Position numbers and translations under genes: made by a program
The notes under the pieces: model-generated
What the model was told of the DNA's origin: nothing
Database searches by the model: none
Seen by the model: only the letters and a program-made list of their open reading frames with translations
Shown here: piece by piece, positions 48,901 through 60,159 of the stretch
Layout of the letters: every line of letters begins with the position of its first letter
Position numbering within the stretch: the first letter of the stretch is position 1
Source: Rhodamnia argentea
Lineage: Eukaryota; Streptophyta; Magnoliopsida; Myrtales; Myrtaceae
DNA length: 64,000 bases
Direction of reading: 5' to 3'
Assembly: GCF_020921035.1 (NCBI RefSeq)
Contig: NC_063151.1
Span: forward strand, 23,070,934-23,134,933

Positions 48901-49147
48901 GACTCTGGATTTTATTCTGGATCCCATAGCTACTACGGTGGAAAATCAGCTAAAAAGTATATGTGATTGTAGCTGCAGCGGCAGGAGCAGTATTGAATTA
49001 ATGGGCTTTGTTTGGAATGCTCACTTGGGAGTGTACTTTCTTTTAGTTATTATTGTCCTTGCATTTATCTGCATACTCTTTAGGCGGAGGATGCCTGTTT
49101 TAAAGCATAGACAAACTGGAGTACTGAAAAAGTCGATTGTTGTATAG
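42989..49147 (+). CDS. SOL1: Carboxypeptidase SOL1 (M14 metallocarboxypeptidase, CPD/CPE subfamily)
   Basis: A zinc carboxypeptidase that trims C-terminal Arg/Lys. Arabidopsis SOL1 processes the CLE19 precursor. Exons are 42989-43091, 43190-43253, 43380-43475, 43624-43654, 43755-43811, 44791-44886, 45305-45427, 46432-46536, 46730-46776, 47249-47374, 47558-47660, 48064-48126, 48282-48365, 48588-48651 and 48837-49147, giving 490 codons plus stop. Residues 1-25 are a signal peptide. Zinc ligands are His123 and Glu126 in NVHGDEP and His224 in SASLHG. Substrate-binding IDLNRDFPD includes Arg185. GGMQDWNY is conserved, and Glu306 in TLEIS is the catalytic glutamate. A transthyretin-like domain follows (VHGRIYSSDSGRPLPG). 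A transmembrane helix (451-469) and a basic 21-residue cytosolic tail end the chain. All splice sites are GT-AG and in phase. The acceptor of exon 14 is cagcag, so 48585 is an alternative start. Confidence 0.95.
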
Positions 49148-49439
49148 GGCTTCTGGAGTTAGTTGATCAGAAGCAAATTTTGCTCTGTATTTTATTCATC
49201 AGCTCTGAATATATCAAGACCATCTGGGACAATCCTGTTAGTGAGTGCGGCACAGGTCGAATCGGATGGCTGTCATAGATGTAATGAAGAATTAAAAAAA
49301 GGCAGAAACAGGGGAGGAGGGGGAAGAAGGTGAAAAGACCCCATTTGCAGAGAGTACCTGATTTTGTAACATTTTCTTCTGACAAATGAGTATTGTTAAT
49401 GCTAAATTATGTTGAGGACATTCAGAGTCAACACATTAC
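49148..49439. other. 3' flank of SOL1
   Basis: Presumed 3' UTR and spacer before tandem unit A. Nothing else is recognised. Confidence 0.4.
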
Positions 49440-50511
49440 ACAGTTTCACATGAATAAAAAGTACGGAGTCTTGAGTATTATTTCAATTCAGATCTTGGCA
49501 CTATGGTAGGCATTCTCTGTTTCTTTTTAATATATTTTTGTCATTTATAAACGGGCGAACATATAGAAAAACTCTTCACCATTGGCGTGTGCGGCCTTCG
49601 CATGCATTCATGAGTTCGAAATGGATTTATTCTCGTGTCCCATGTTGACATGGAACTCCTATGCCTCTCCAGTTTAGGGTTGCACTGTGAAGCCATCAAG
49701 CCCGGGGCTCTTTACTGTCTGGACTTGGGATCCCTCTGCTGTGCTGTGCACCCATGGTTTCTAATTCATTTTCAACTTTATGGTACTTTTCGAGCAGAGG
49801 GTAGATGGTTCAGTTGTTCCGCAATCTATGGCCAAAAAGGAAAAAGTTGTTTGAGCAATTAACTGGGAACAGATTAGAGTTACAGAGTGCATACCAGCAA
49901 GGGCAGAGTGAATGTAGTGTGGATGCACATCTTCAAGAGGATGACAGTTTGAGTAATCACACGTCTCGAGGAGGATGACCATCAATCACAGCGTATGATC
50001 TTTACAGATGCAAAAACTACAACTAAAAGCGGCTCTCCACGAAAAGAAAAATATATACAGTGTTGCTTTATCGGTAGGTATTTTATAAATGTCTGTAATA
50101 CGCTACAAATTTAAAATCTACCATACTACTCTTTCTTAAAGAGGTCAATAGTCAAGAAAAGATACATAGTTGTACTACATATAAGAAAATAAAACATAAA
50201 AAAATCACAAAAAACAAATGGTCCTTAAATCTGATCTGATCATGATCTTTTTCGTTCAAACCACTTCTTCATCATTTGACGAGAGAGTTATTTACCGATC
50301 CGAAAGCTAGCATATTGCTTGTGTTCATAGTTTTGTCTTTCCAATTTTGTGGGGGAATTTAGTAAAATTTTTCTTGTACAATGACTAGTGTTGGAACATA
50401 TGAATGCCTTGCTGATGGCTATGTTTTGGCATATGGTCTCTCTGTGGCAGGGGGAAGCAATGAATTGGATCAAACGCGAGATGAGATGAGATCTACCTTT
50501 CTTCTTTGCAA

Positions 50512-52864
50512 TCACATGGTTTTGGCTCCATCTTCCCCGGAGACTAGCCTCTCTAGTAGGCTTATCAACGCATTGAAATCGTCCTTGCTCAAAACGAGGC
50601 AGAGCTGCGCATATCTGTCTTTGTCGTGGAAGAAGCTCCCTCCTCTACTGAGGATTTTGGCCGCGTTTAGGATCCCGAAGCAGTTCCTGTCTTCCTCCCT
50701 CTCACATTTCACCCATGCATAAGCTGCCCACAAGTGCTCGTCAGCTTGTGAAAAGTAGATAGCTTAATAAAGAGGAAAACTCACATCTGATCTGGCACTC
50801 TTAGGAATTGGGCTAATGTGAACTATTAAGTCAGGCTGGTGGTTCTACAGTTCTGCTGATGCATAACAAAAGAAACATCCTCTTGTAACTACATGTCTAT
50901 AGATTTGCAAAGGGCATTTCTAAGCTCTATTTTTCAGACAAAAGCTGTGTGACACCTGTCTGTTGTTGATAGAAGCTCAGTTAGTCTACATACGTTTATG
51001 TTTGATCTGTTGTCATATCACATTGACTCCTCGTGTTGTATGTAAATAAGTTGTAGGATTGTGGCAAAATCTCACCTCGAGTTGGTTCCCTAACTTTCTG
51101 GAAGAAGGTACAGTTCTCACGTGGGATTTTCTGTAGAGAGAATCTGTTTGACATGGACAGTGTCTTCCTCAGTCTGTCCCAACGTTTGTTCACCGTTTTG
51201 AATCCGAACTCGAATATACCCCTCCCTCCATCTTCAACGAGCACTTTCAGAAGCTTCAGAGCTCTTAACTGAGTGTCCCTCGAGACGCCCATTGTGTTCA
51301 CTTGCACGTACCAGTTCATCCTTTGGTACACCTCTTCATTCCTTATCCATGCCCATCTGTTTTTTGCCAATGTCAACAATGAAAGGAATGATGCTCCAAT
51401 TCCAATAGGTAAGCTAGAAGATTCCAATAGCATTTTTACTGAGCAATTTGAAATTTAATGAGCATAGAGCAGCTGTGGGAAGTATGAACTGTGAATATAC
51501 AGCAGTGAACAACAGGATCTTGGGAAAAAGAGTAACGGCTTTAGTAAATTTAGCCCAATCTGCTACCGGCATGACCAGTGAGCTTAGACATGGCGAAGAT
51601 GGTAAGGTCCTCATCTGCCGGGGAAGGAATTCCGGTGAAATGCGGCCAATAAAAGCACGGCCGTGAATTGTTTTGACATTAGGGCCATGAAGAACGGCCT
51701 CATTCAACTGTCCATTGGGATTGTTCGGTGCAGTCACCAACTCGATGATGTCTCTGGTGGTGTTGGTCCCCTGAAAGCTGCAGTCCGCCGCCGAGTCAAA
51801 GAACTTTGTTTGCATTCGATAAAGCTGTAAAAAAAAGAAGAAAAGCACCCATACCCGAAAGGCAAAATCCCATCAAAATTGAGCCAACCAAACACAATGT
51901 ATTTGCCATGTGTGATGACATTCCCAGCCTGGGAGTGCAGCTTCCTGAGGAGGGACTCAAGCTCCTTGGACAACGAAAAGGTGGTCTGGTCACTGAAGGA
52001 GTAGCTCATCCTGTGCCACCCTGCCACCACTACTGCACTGCTCTCTGCATGCTGCTTCCAGAATGGCTCCAAGAACAATGGATCTCCCCTGCAACCCCGA
52101 TTTTTCCCTTAATGGACTGAAACAATGAATTTTGGAAAGAGTTGAAAACGCGGCTCTTTGTTCTAGATCTTAAAACTGTTACGAACGAATACAAGAAAAC
52201 CTTTTATTCCGAATCTGATTCGGGATGGAAATTATCGGCTATCCTTGTTACAGTATCGAATTCAGTAGCTTGTGTGCACGTTCTAACAACGTAAACAGGC
52301 AACAAAAAAAAAAAAAAAAAAGAGCATGATTTTATTTCCCGTTTAGTAAATGATTGACATGAGTTCAACTTAGAACAACAACTAATTGTGATTATCAGAG
52401 AGTGTTCTTCCCTAAGGGGTAGGGGTAGTTAGTTTGGCCGTTGTCCTTGTCCTGACTTGATAAAGATTAAGATGAAGATTAAGTACTTGTTCAGGATTGA
52501 TTTGAGAGGTGGAGATTAACCCGTTGGCATTTGGCAGAGCAAGAGGGCAAGAAGAGGGAGCAGTCTGGACCGCCGTGGCAAGTGTTGCACTCGCAGACTG
52601 GCCTCCCCTCGACCACCATCCCGTCGAGATACGCCCTCCCGTGGCCCGAGCACTCCTCCGCCACCGCTGACTCGGCCTCCACCATGCCGCTCTCCCGCTC
52701 CAACTCAGTGAGCCCTGGATATTATTCACCTCATCATTGCAACCCTTCCACTTCCACTTCCACACACAACGACGACCCACATAAAGATTCACCCCAAAGA
52801 AGAGATTCACAATCATGGAACACACCAAGCACAGCTTATAGATTGAGCTCTCTGATCAGGCCAT
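50512..52864 (-). pseudogene. EGF-alliinase / TAR-like aminotransferase pseudogene, copy A
   Basis: It keeps recognisable remains of all five exons: 52521-52864, about 51900-52088, 51554-51824, 51076-51356 and 50512-50723. Exons 4 and 5 are open and have the same lengths as in copies B and C. Damage: codon 3 is TGA (ATG GCC TGA). Exon 1 has +2 and later +1 length changes that leave the cysteine-rich EGF part out of frame. A deletion joins the middle of exon 2 (after IVFG) to the inside of intron 2. Exon 3 lacks about eight codons and one base in the TIHGRAF region. The intron 3 donor GT is CT (51552-51553). NPDG reads NPNG. It is therefore not expected to make an enzyme. Transcription is possible, as the promoter region is largely kept. 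Confidence 0.88.
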
Positions 52865-53167
52865 GCTCTCTAATCACCAAAACTCTCTCCCTCTCTCTGT
52901 ATCTCCAACCAACAAGATTTTTACAGAGAGAGAGAGAGAGAGAGTTTGTCCTGTTGAGGATAGTGAAACAGAGAACAAGGATGAGGGAATCACAGACAGA
53001 GCGGGGAGAATGGCGGGTGAAATAGTCTAAAGTTGGTGAAAACCGTTAGAAAATGACATGAAGGTGACGGATTTTACTCTTTGCTCTGTGTCATCAATCA
53101 CGTCCAAGCTCCAACAAATGGGAAGCGCCCACGTGGACCACTCTATGAATAATTGATCCCCCTTGAC

Positions 53168-53298
53168 TAGAGGTGGCCGGTTCCGGTTCCTAAAGGTGGA
53201 AAATTCAAGGTACCATATGTGCTCTTTGCACTCAAGCTCCTTTTTTTTTTTTTTTAAAAAAAGGGGGCACGACATCATGGTACATTGTTACCCTTGAC
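53168..53298. mobile_element. Small insertion in the copy A upstream region
   Basis: It is flanked by the 8-base direct repeat CCCTTGAC (53160-53167 and 53291-53298). Unit B has a single uninterrupted ccccctgac at about 58383. The insert starts TAGAGGTGGCCGGTTCCGG, like the MITE at 26511. Its words aattcaaggtaccatatgtg and gacatcatggtac are repeated just outside it, so a local duplication followed. Confidence 0.5.
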
Positions 53299-53469
53299 GT
53301 TCGCAAGAAAATTCAAGGTACCATATGTGATTTTGCCCATGTCCCGACATCATGGTACACGTGTGCTGATGTTTTTTTTTTTTTCATTTACTTTCTTTTG
53401 GATTTTCTGCACGAATTTGGGCCCTTTTGAGTATAATTTCGAGATCTCGTGGCGTGCGGAGGCGTGGTA

Positions 53470-53533
53470 GAAAAAGTTTGGGGTAAATATGTCACAGTGG
53501 ACATAATTTAAGATTTTTGATGGTTTTTTCCTT
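53470..53533. repeat. Fragment of family-2 TIR element
   Basis: gaaaaagtttggggtaaat followed by cacagtggacataattt and a T-rich end matches the right end of 25330-25983. Confidence 0.45.
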
Positions 53534-53840
53534 GAACTTATATTGGTGCTATTTTCTCGTAGATTAGGCATCTGGTTGTGGCCCTTTTGGGCATCGCTAT
53601 GCACTATCGTTGGTGCTGAACAGTCGAGGATAGATTTCCTTGGACCCCTTATCTCTTTGATGGTGATGAATTGAGAATGAGGGTTGATCGATTGCGACTT
53701 CTCTTTAGGCTTACAAAAAAATAATTCAGCATAATGTTTTGCTCAGAAGAAAGTTTCTATTAATTTTGATCTTTCGAGTAATGTTCTATGCAAAATAATA
53801 AGTAAGAAATGAATCAAAAGTGAAAGTTAAAAGTAGAAGG

Positions 53841-54100
53841 GAAAATTATAAGATTGGCCCATGAACTTTAGCTAAATGTACAACGTTAAAATATTAAAAT
53901 TTGTTCAATGAATTATATGAAAATATCTAATGTTATCATTGGTTCAAGTTCTGGAGCAACGTTGAATATTTTTCATATAATTAAGGAATTAAATTGAACA
54001 TGTACCAAAATTTGAGAGACTACATTGAACTAATTAAAATTTCAGGGATGACATCACACATTAGATGAAAGTTCGATGATCATTTATTTAATTTTTTTCC
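53841..54100. mobile_element. 260-base MITE-like insertion with an empty site in unit B
   Basis: Unit A reads aagtagaagg, then the insert, then aagataaaaagtcctc. Unit B at 59000/59001 reads aagtagaagg directly followed by taaaaatagaaagtcctc. The insert starts ggaaaattat-like and ends aatttttttcc, with inner inverted words (catgaactttag / gaaagttcgatgatc), so it is a non-autonomous TIR element. It jumped after the A/B duplication or was lost cleanly in B. Confidence 0.65.
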
Positions 54101-54304
54101 AAGATAAAAAGTCCTCCAAATACCTCTCCAATCCAAATTACTCCTTTGAGTCAATTATTTAAATAAGATATGTTGGAGTTTATTTGATTATTTATTGCCT
54201 CGCTTCTCCCGATAAGTTTTTAGGGCTTGGTTTAATCCATTTCTACTTTGAAAGTAATTGAAGGTTATTTTCTTATTGAGGGCGCTAAACAGACCCTCTC
54301 AATC

Positions 54305-54337
54305 GATAAGTTTTGGCACGTGTAGTATACTTTTAGC
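54305..54337. repeat. Stub of the long-TIR MITE at the A/B junction
   Basis: ataagttttggcacgtgtag followed by tatacttttag matches the right end of 28337-28780 (acaagttttgacacttctag). Only the last 33 bases or so remain, exactly where unit B begins. Confidence 0.45.
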
Positions 54338-54933
54338 CCATGAAACTCCCATGCCTCTCCAGTTTAGGGTTGCACTGCGAAGTCATCAAGCACTAGGACT
54401 CTTTTTCACTGTCTGAGACATGGGAAGCCCTCTGCTGTGCTGTGTGCACTCATGGTTTCTAATTCATTTCCAACTCTATAGTACTTTTCGAGCAAAGGGT
54501 AGATGCTTAAGTTGTTTCGCAATCTATGCCCAGAAAGACAAAGCTGTTTGAGCAATTTAACTGGGAACAGACTAGGGCTAGAGAGTGCATCCAAGCAAAG
54601 GGCAGAGTGAACGTGGTGTGGATGCACAACTACAGGAGGATGAACGCTTTGAGGGAACCATACATCTCAAGGAGGATGATCATCAAGCGCAGTGTATGAT
54701 TTCTACAGGTAAAAAGAAAAATGTATACAGTCTTGCTTTATTGGCAGGTATTCCACAAATGTCTGTAATAAGCTACAAATTTAAGATCTACCATATTACT
54801 CTTTCTTAAAGAGGTCAATAGTCATGACACTCTCTCTACTGCACGGGAAATGTACATAAGATCCCACGATTTAATCACTTTCATCCAGAATCGCAGATCA
54901 ACGCAAGATTGACCCCTTTTTCTTTCTTCACAA

Positions 54934-57900
54934 TCACATGGTTTTGGCTCCGTCTTCCCCGGAGACTAGCTTCTCTAAACGGCTTATCAACAAATCGAAA
55001 TCGTCGTCGCTCCTGATGAGGCTGAGCCTCGTGTATCGATCGTCGTCATGGAACACGCTCCCTCCTCTACCGAGGATTTTGGCCGCATTTAGGATCTCAA
55101 GGCAGTTCCTATCTTCCTCCCTCTCACATTTCACCCATGCATAAGCTGCCATAAATGCTCGAGTTAAACTTGTGAAAAAGAATATAGCTTGAAAAAAAAA
55201 AAAAAAGAGAGACTGAACTCACATCGATACTCCTAGGAATTTGGGTAAAGTGCAAGGATATAAGTCAGGCTGGTGGTCTTACAGTAATGCTGATGCATAA
55301 CATAAGAACGATTTTCTTCTAAATCCATGTCAATATGATCGCAGAGGGCATTACTAAGCCATTCTTCAGTCAAAAGCTGATAGAAAGTGCATTATTTTGA
55401 AAAGAATGATTCTGGCAAGTCCTCATATGTTTATATCAATCTGTTGTCATATCACCTTCACTCCTACATCTTCCCATTTTCTAGAAGATCCGGACTCGAT
55501 CCGGTTTAGTATCAAGGTGATTCTCTTTCTTTTCCTATATATATGGGTCTGTGCAGCATTTCCAAGATATCAGTATGATCAATTAATGGGACTTGTCCTG
55601 ACAGTTATGAATAAGTTCCAGGATTGTGGCAAAACCTCACCTGGAGTTGGATCCCTGACTTTCTGGAAGAAGGTACAGTTTTCAGGTGGGATTTTCTGGA
55701 GAGAGAATCTTTTCGACATGGACAGTGCCTTCCTCAGTCTCTCCCAACGTTTGGTCATTGTCTTGTATCCAAACTCGAATATTTCCCTCCCTCCATCTTC
55801 GATGAGCACTTTCAGAAGCTTCAGAGCTCTTAACTGAGTGTCCCTCGACACGCCTATCGTGTTCAATTCGAGGTACATGTACATCCTCTGGTACACCTCT
55901 TCATTCCTTACGAATGCCCATCTGTTTTTAGCCAAAGTTAACAAATGAAACAAGTGATCTGCCACTGGGTAAGCTAGAAGGTTTTACTTAGAGCTGTGAT
56001 ACAGTCAGCTAATTGATCAGCAACATCAAAGTACCATTTGAACCGTGAATATATAGCAGGAAACATTAGAATCTGAGCAAAAAAAGTTAAAAGGGTTTTG
56101 ATATATTTACCCGAATCTGCTACCGGCATGACCAGTGAGCTTAGAGATGGTGAAGATGGTGAGGTCCTCATCTGCTGGGGAAGGAATCCCTGTGAAATGT
56201 GGCCAGTAATAAGCACGGTCGTAAATAGTTTTGACATTAGGGCCATGGAGAACGGCCTCATTCAACTGTCCATCGGGATTGTTCGGTGCAGTCACGAACT
56301 CGATGATGTCTCTGGTGGTGTTGGTCGCGTTGTTCCACCGGGCCGTGTCTCCCTGAAAGCTGCAGCCTGCCGAGTCGAAGAACTCTGTTTGCATTTGATA
56401 AAGCTGCGAAGAAGGGGAAAAAAAAAACAGTGATACCCAAAAGGCGAAATTACGTCGAAATTGAGCAAAAGGATGGTGCAGGATGAATCACAACAAGCTC
56501 ACAAAAGGGAAAATGCTAACCGCATAGTAGGGAATGGAGGCCACAACTGAAGCAGGAAGTGAAGAGTTGCCAGGAGAGAGAGCATGGACAGCAGCAGCGA
56601 GGAGTTGGGTAGAGCCACCACCAAACAAGATGTGTTTGCCGTCTGTGATGGCATTCCCAACCAGGGAGTGGAGCTTCCTGAGGAGAGACTCAAGCTCTTT
56701 GGACAAGGTGGTCTGGTCACTGAAGGAGTAGCTCATCCTGTGCCACCCCGCCACCACTACTGCACTGCTCTCTGCATGCTGCTTCCAGAATGGCTCCAAG
56801 AACAATGGATCTCCCCTGCAACCAAACAAAAACAAAAAGGAATGAAATTTATGGACTGAATTAAGGAATTCTCGAAAGAGTGGTAAACGCCGCTCCTTGT
56901 TCTAAAACCTCAAACTGTTACGAACACAAGGTCGTATATAGCCCAACAGGACCATGGAAGCCTGAAACATAGAACTCCAATACGTGCCGAGTGGAAGAAC
57001 GCTTCCGATACATAAGAGACACATGCAGGTGAACCACTTATCCATGAATTTTTGCAAAATGTGAAAAGGAACAAAGAATCACGCTCAAGGCCTATAACTT
57101 CAATATCGCATTGAAGATGGTGATGCTTAGGTGAACATGTCAATTTTCACATCTCGAATGATAAACTGAGGTGAAAAGTTACATGCGCGCATCTAACATC
57201 TATCTGCGGAAGACATATTAATCAAAAGTTACGTGATCCTGCTGTATGTGTATCCTTAAGGAAGCACATCTACCATAATACAGGATTTAAAAGACCGATC
57301 TTTTATCCCTCCAGAAAAGGAGAAAATGGTGGAGTTTCTGTGCCGGAATTGTAATCTCCCAGAATAGAAAAACAAGAATCTAATGAAGTCCTCATCGATC
57401 TCATCAGCATCACGCGAACGACACAGAATGTTTCAAAGGGCCAATAGCAATACTGATTCTATGAATTGCTTAGGAAAACCTTTTATTTCGAGTCTCCAAT
57501 TTGGGACGAGACTATCGACTATCCTTATTACAGTGACGAATTCAGTTACTTGTGTGCATGTTCTAATAACTTAAGAAAGGAAAACAAAAGGGATTTCATG
57601 TCCTGTAGTAAATGATCGACAAGAGTTCAACTTAGACCAACAACTAACAATTGAGATCGTCAGAGTGTTCTTCCTTGAGGGGTTAGTTGTCGTGGCTCGA
57701 CGAGATTAGTTCAACTGTCTGTTCGGGGATTGATTGAGACGCAGAGACTAACCCGTCGGCATTGGCAGAGCAAGAGGGCAAGAAGAGGGAGCAGTCTGGG
57801 CCGCCGTAGCAAGTGTGGCACTCGCAGACTGGCCTCCCGTCGACCACCATCCCGTCGAGATACGCCCTCCCGTGGCCGGAGCACTCCTCCGCCGCGGCCG

Positions 57901-58078
57901 ACTCGGCCTCAGCCGCCGCTCTCCCGCTCCAACTCAGTGAGCCTCGGATGTTCACCTCATCACTGCGGCACTTCCACGCGGCACGACGACCCACATAAAG
58001 ACTCACCCCGAAGAAGAGATTCACAATCAGGGAACCCACCAAGCACAACTTATAGATTGCGCTCTCCGATCTGGCCAT
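54934..58078 (-). CDS. Tryptophan aminotransferase-related / alliinase-like protein with EGF domain (TAR3/4 type), copy B
   Basis: A PLP-dependent fold-type I enzyme of the alliinase C family. Relatives are alliin lyase and TAA1/TAR auxin-pathway aminotransferases; which reaction this copy performs is unknown. Exons are 57753-58078, 56521-56815, 56111-56403, 55641-55921 and 54934-55145, giving 468 codons plus stop. An N-terminal hydrophobic segment ([20 protein letters not shown]) is a signal anchor. A six-Cys EGF-alliinase domain (about 66-103) follows, which TAA1 itself lacks. NPDG is at 249-252, [10 protein letters not shown] follows, and Lys295 in [12 protein letters not shown] is the PLP Schiff-base lysine. 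[12 protein letters not shown] lies in the last exon. It differs from A and C in exon 4 ([11 protein letters not shown]). A GA microsatellite lies 60 bases upstream of the ATG. Confidence 0.92.
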
Positions 58079-59165
58079 GCTCCAATCACCAAAACTCTCT
58101 CCCTCTCTCTGTATCTCCAACCAACAAGATAATCACAGCCAGAGAGAGAGAGAGAGTTTGTTCTCTCGTGGACAGTGAAAACAGAGAACGTGGGAATCAA
58201 GCAGAGAAGAAACAGAGCATGGAGACTGACGGGTGAGGAATGGTCGAGAGTTGGTGAAATGAAAAGCACAGAATATGACATGAAGGTGACGGATTCTTCC
58301 ACTAGCGTAATGAGGTTCCAAGCTCCAACCAAAGGGGGGGGGTGAGAGCGCCCACGTGGACCACTTCATGAATAATTGATCCCCCTGACGTTCGCAAGAA
58401 GATTCAATTTTGCCCCTAAAAATAAGAACAAAAGGCGCCATCCAAGATTTTTCCGTTTGCCATCGCATCACGACATACGCGCGCGGATGTTAATTCCCCT
58501 TTTTCTATTTACTTTCTCTTGGATTTTCTGCACAAATTAGGGCCTTTTCAAAGTATAAAACCCACGGATTGATCCTCTTCGCCGACTGTGGATCGATCGG
58601 ATATGTACTTCCATGAGCAAACGAGAGAACGGTTCAACTACAATCGGTCACATCACGACGAAAAGAAATTGAAATTATTAAATCAAAGTCAGAAGAGCTT
58701 AAAGAATAGAATATCGCTCCTTTCGTAAAGCTTACACTTTTATGCGTGATTGGTGACGAGCAGTTGATGCTGAAAAGTCGATGATAGACTTTATTGATTC
58801 CTTATTTCTTTGATGATGGCGATAGAGTCGAGAATGATGGCCGATAGATTATGACTTTTCTTTTGGCATTAAAATAAAAAAGAAATTTCAACGTAATGTT
58901 TGGCTCGGGACAAATTCAAGAAAGCCTATACTAATCATGATTTTTCGATTAATTTCTTTTGTACAAAATGGCAGGTAAGAAGCAAATCAAAAGTAGAAGG
59001 TAAAAATAGAAAGTCCTCAAATAACTCTCTAAATTGCTCCTTCTTTGACTCAATTATTTAAGTTAAGACTTGCCCGAGTTTATTTGTTTATTCTTTTGCT
59101 TCTCTCGATAAGTTTTTAGGGCTTGGTATAATCGACTTCCACTTTAAAATTTGTGGGAAGGCTAT
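58079..59165. other. Upstream region of copy B
   Basis: It is part of unit B. 58137-58155 is a (GA)n tract in the likely leader or promoter. From 58500 on it matches the unit A upstream region (53380-54260) without the insertions found there. Confidence 0.55.
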
Positions 59166-60159
59166 TTTCAATTAAAAATGAAAAAAGTTCAGTGATCAAG
59201 ACACTAGAGCAATAACGGCATCGTATTCGCTAACAAAATTGGAAATAGTGTGAGCTTGAGAATATGACATGAAGGCGACCCATTTTCCTTTTTTTCCTTT
59301 GCTTTTTTTTTTTTGTCTTTAGTGAAATAGATTCCGTTGCCTTTCTTTTTCTTTTTCTTTTTCTTTTTAAATGAACAAGATTCAGATCCCATGGTTATAA
59401 AAAAAAAAAAAAAACTACAGACCATAGGATTTTTTATTACTTACATATCTTGCTATTTTGGGTGTAAGATGACAGAGCGAGTAAATCTATTTAAGTTGAA
59501 ATTAAAATAAAATAAGAAAGATCGAACTGATGCACAAAAAAAAAAAAAGAGGATCTCTGAATTATGATCGTAGTAATTAATCTCATATATATATGATATT
59601 AATTACTTCGATCATAAGAAGAAAAGAAACATAGTTTTAATACATAGGGAAAAATAAAACATGAAAAAACACAAATATATAATGGTCCTTAAGTCGGCCA
59701 TATTGAGCAAACCCAGTCGGTTGAAAGGTAAAGAAATTCAGACAGCCCATTTTTTTTTTTAATTTAAGTGAAAAATCAATTGTGAAAGAATTAACGGAAA
59801 AAATACTCTTAAGAAAATACAATTAAGAAATTAAGACCCTGGAGAAGCTGCTGCCCTAAATCTATTATCCGAATAATTGGCAGAAATGACTATATTGATA
59901 AATTATCAAAATGTTTAGGATTAAATGGACGAATCGTTTCTGACCAAAAATGAAGAATGGATAAATCGTCTAATTGATTTAAGACTAAAATGACATTATT
60001 ACAAGAATTAAGTCTAAATTGGCAAATTATCAAAAAATTTAGGATTAAATTGGCATAATTGGAAGATTTAGTACTGAACTGTTTGCCTGCAATAGGTTTA
60101 TGACTTTTTTTTGACTAATTTCCCGGGAGGGAATGAGTCCATGCATTGTAGAGTTTTAC
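59166..60159. other. Spacer between units B and C
   Basis: Poly-A/T rich. 59620-59700 (acatagttttaatacatagg, then aaaataaaacatgaaaaaac) matches 50160-50230 in the 3' flank of copy A, a sign of rearrangement. No gene. Confidence 0.45.
59850..60125. repeat. Family-1 repeat
   Basis: Several degenerate copies of tttaggattaaattggca and a right end gacttttttttgactaattt, as in 29425-29855. Its position between units B and C suggests it inserted into the spacer. Confidence 0.5.

Larger units (their letters stand above)
49440..54260 (-). repeat. Tandem unit A (dead TAR copy)
   Basis: First of three direct repeats. Its 3' flank (49440-50060) matches 60165-60700 of unit C (tgagtattatttca, gcatgcattcatgag) and, in part, 54335-54700 of unit B. 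Its far end (54160-54260, with ataagtttttagggcttgg) matches 59056-59150 of unit B. Unit A carries insertions that unit B lacks, listed separately. Confidence 0.8.
54335..59165 (-). repeat. Tandem unit B (intact TAR copy)
   Basis: Second direct repeat, about 4.8 kb. It begins with actcccatgcctctccagtt, matching 49655 and 60365. It lacks the first 200 or so bases of 3' flank that A and C share. Its upstream end matches unit A up to the ttagggcttgg block. Confidence 0.8.
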
